Source: Firmicutes bacterium UBA4882 (lineage in GTDB: Bacteria > Bacillota > UBA4882). Taken from it: 5,909 bases of DNA. The position numbers and the translations under genes were made by a program. Each line of letters begins with the position of its first letter. The stretch's first letter is position 1. Shown here one piece after another: positions 5,049 to 5,909 of the stretch. The notes under the pieces are model-generated. The model ran no database searches, was not told the DNA's origin, and saw nothing but the letters and a program-made list of their open reading frames with translations. The DNA lies in assembly GCA_002399265.1 (NCBI GenBank), contig DHDG01000069.1:52884-58792 (forward strand), read 5' to 3'.

Positions 5049-5630
5049 TCACGCCGGCCGCAGCTCGCTAATAATGCGATACACATGATCGACATCCGCG
5101 ATATTCTCGAGGGCAAAGCCCGTATTTCGATAATAGCTCCGCCGGCCGTAATACATTCCGGAAGTAGAGTATTCCATCGGATACGGCAGCATCCCAAAAG
5201 TAATGGTCCCAGTCCCATCGCGCCTGACATATTTGTCCACCGTCGTGATGCTGCTAATCTTTTCACTGCGCACAGTCTTGTTAACCCTCTTAGTCATAAT
5301 AATAATGCGCTTATCCGTGACCGCATAATAGGTGCTTTTCCGGCGGTAATGGGTATAGATGAAGCGCCCGAAGACAAGATACAGCCCAATTAGCACGAAT
5401 GGCAGTCCAAACAGGGGAAAGATGATCCCCATTGAACCTGGGGCTGTACGCGCTCCGGCACTGGCCATCACCATCCAAAAAATTGAGAAACCTAACCAAA
5501 ACAAACCAAAAGGTATCATGAAGAGGTCCGCCGGTGAAAACAGCCTGCCTGGTAAAGGCTGAGCAGCCCAAAGGATTCTTTCTTCCGGCAAAAGCTCTTC
5601 CCGAGCAAGGTCTTCCGCATACGAGTTCAT
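5049..5630 (-). CDS. Two-TM protein with bacterial PH (bPH) domain
   Basis: The 193-residue protein opens with a short cytoplasmic region containing LLPEERILWAAQPLPGRLF (13-31), the 'L.pgE.ilw.grP' start common in bPH membrane proteins. Two membrane helices follow (about 35-57 and 67-90), joined by a small loop. A PH-like domain then runs from about 97 to the end. Its first strands hold TYYAVTDKRIIIMT (100-113), the hallmark YxVTxxRii motif, followed by EKISSITTVDKYVRRDGTGTITFG. The C-terminus, IADVDHVYRIISEL, is the usual terminal helix. Such proteins sit in the inner membrane; their biochemical role is mostly unknown. ATG at 5630 is preceded by GGAGG at 9 nt. An upstream GTG (5663) would add 11 residues encoded partly by the ribosome site and is less likely. 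It follows the HAD fragment by 70 nt. Confidence 0.88.
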   Translation of the reverse strand: MNSYAEDLAREELLPEERILWAAQPLPGRLFSPADLFMIPFGLFWLGFSIFWMVMASAGARTAPGSMGIIFPLFGLPFVLIGLYLVFGRFIYTHYRRKSTYYAVTDKRIIIMTKRVNKTVRSEKISSITTVDKYVRRDGTGTITFGMLPYPMEYSTSGMYYGRRSYYRNTGFALENIADVDHVYRIISELRPA

Positions 5631-5639
5631 CAAATCCGC

Positions 5640-5644
5640 CCTCC
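5640..5644 (-). promoter_or_regulatory. Ribosome binding site deciding the start of the bPH gene
   Basis: GGAGG on the minus strand, 9 nt before the ATG at 5630. This favours that start over the upstream in-frame GTG at 5663, which has no comparable site. Confidence 0.7.
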
Positions 5645-5664
5645 CTATTGAACTGGTAGCCACC

Positions 5665-5695
5665 CATTCCCACGCATTCGCACGTCATTCCCACG
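5665..5695. repeat. Three tandem 10-mers (CATTCSCACG)
   Basis: CATTCCCACG (5665-5674), CATTCGCACG (5675-5684) and, after one T, CATTCCCACG (5686-5695) fill most of the gap between the HAD and bPH genes. The middle copy differs at one base. It may be a fragment of an intergenic repeat or an array of binding sites for a protein. Confidence 0.6.
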
Positions 5696-5700
5696 CTCAC

Positions 5701-5909
5701 TTACACAAACACAAAATCCGCAAGATCCTTGACTGCGGGGAAGTAAAAATCGGCGTGGGCTTTCATGTATTGCTGGATTACCGGAATCTGATGCGCCCAG
5801 CCAGCGGCAGCGCATGGTACACAGCAACTCTTGGCCATGACAATACCCGGTTTCAGATCATCCACCATCAGGGCCTCATTTTCCTTCAAGGCAAATGAGG
5901 CCCTGATGG
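5701..5909 (-). CDS. HAD-superfamily hydrolase, C-terminal fragment (N-terminus beyond right edge)
   Basis: The frame is open to the right edge, giving 68 complete residues before the TAA at 5701. EALMVDDLKPGIVMAKSC is a HAD motif IV: the two aspartates of VDD bind the catalytic magnesium, and LKPG plus the following helix match the usual end of the Rossmann-like core. VPCAAAGWAHQIP and a closing HADFYFPAVKDLADFVF match the last strands and helix, where HAD proteins carry 'aD.....~.eL..~l'. The nucleophile aspartate and cap domain would lie outside the window. The substrate cannot be inferred; phosphatases of the phosphoglycolate type are the nearest general class. An in-frame TTG at 5889 could be called a start, but a 62-residue protein would lack the catalytic half, so a partial gene is more likely. 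The first 15 codons lie in a 45-bp palindrome, so residues upstream of about KEN may be artefactual. Confidence 0.68.
   Translation of the reverse strand, partial: IRASFALKENEALMVDDLKPGIVMAKSCCVPCAAAGWAHQIPVIQQYMKAHADFYFPAVKDLADFVFV
5865..5909. repeat. 45-bp near-perfect palindrome reaching the right edge
   Basis: Arms 5865-5881 and 5893-5909 are perfect 17-bp reverse complements (beginning CCATCAGGGCC). The inner part continues with CCTT (5883-5886) and AAGG (5888-5891) around a single central base (5887). The only mismatch is 5882 against 5892, so 21 of 22 positions pair. The right arm ends exactly at the last base of the window and may continue outside it. Confidence 0.9.

Noticed and set aside
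5040..5393. 117-codon plus-strand open frame opposite the bPH gene
   Set aside because: The minus-strand frame has clear bPH motifs and a strong ribosome site; this one is a shadow.
5311..5700. 129-codon minus-strand frame overlapping the bPH gene start
   Set aside because: It is the same DNA in another frame and lacks any domain pattern.
5701..5889. Complete 62-residue small protein starting at the TTG at 5889
   Set aside because: The residues match the C-terminal part of a HAD hydrolase, and the frame stays open to the window edge, so a partial gene is the better reading.

Overview
This window holds ordinary chromosomal accessory genes from a Bacillota-like organism, most plausibly one with an outer membrane (Negativicutes-like). 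The regulators, PNPOx-type flavoprotein, EamA exporter, Nudix and bPH proteins have a clostridial character, and the Shine-Dalgarno sites are mostly strong AGGAG types. Two adjacent secreted proteins look like small eight-stranded outer-membrane beta-barrels, which points to a diderm cell. The lineage is an inference from protein character, not from a marker gene. No RNA gene, CRISPR array, IS element, phage gene or recognisable defence system was found.

Layout. At 1-229 (minus) lies the N-terminal part of an ArsR/HTH_20 winged-helix regulator that runs off the left edge. Positions 230-429 are a divergent control region with a near-consensus promoter for each direction and an ArsR-style inverted repeat. 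The plus strand then carries a PNPOx-like flavoprotein with an added N-terminal CxxxCxxC motif (430-930) and a MarR regulator (983-1423). Everything from 1473 to the right edge is on the minus strand. In transcription order it is: the C-terminal end of a HAD-type hydrolase (5909-5701), a two-TM bPH-domain protein (5630-5049), a hairpin that may be a terminator (5025-5002), a tandem pair of beta-barrel paralogues (4867-4367 and 4318-3866), a TM-anchored protein with an acidic linker and a duplicated C-terminal domain (3810-3112), a Nudix hydrolase (3097-2465) and an EamA-family transporter (2378-1473).

How they may work together. The flavoprotein and MarR form a compact pair. Direct repeats over a consensus -10 just before marR suggest autoregulation, and the divergent ArsR probably represses itself and perhaps the pair. 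Spacing among barrel 2, barrel 1 and the anchored protein (48 and 55 nt), and between the anchored protein and Nudix (14 nt), is compatible with one envelope-related transcript, but nothing proves that they act together.

No gap exceeds 300 bases. The main non-coding stretches are 230-429 (promoters and operator), 4868-5048 (leader hairpins and putative terminator) and 5631-5700 (short tandem repeats). The most striking anomaly is a near-perfect 45-bp palindrome that ends exactly at the right edge. It could be a real structure inside the HAD gene or a fold-back assembly artefact. I see no convincing evidence of a previously undescribed system here.
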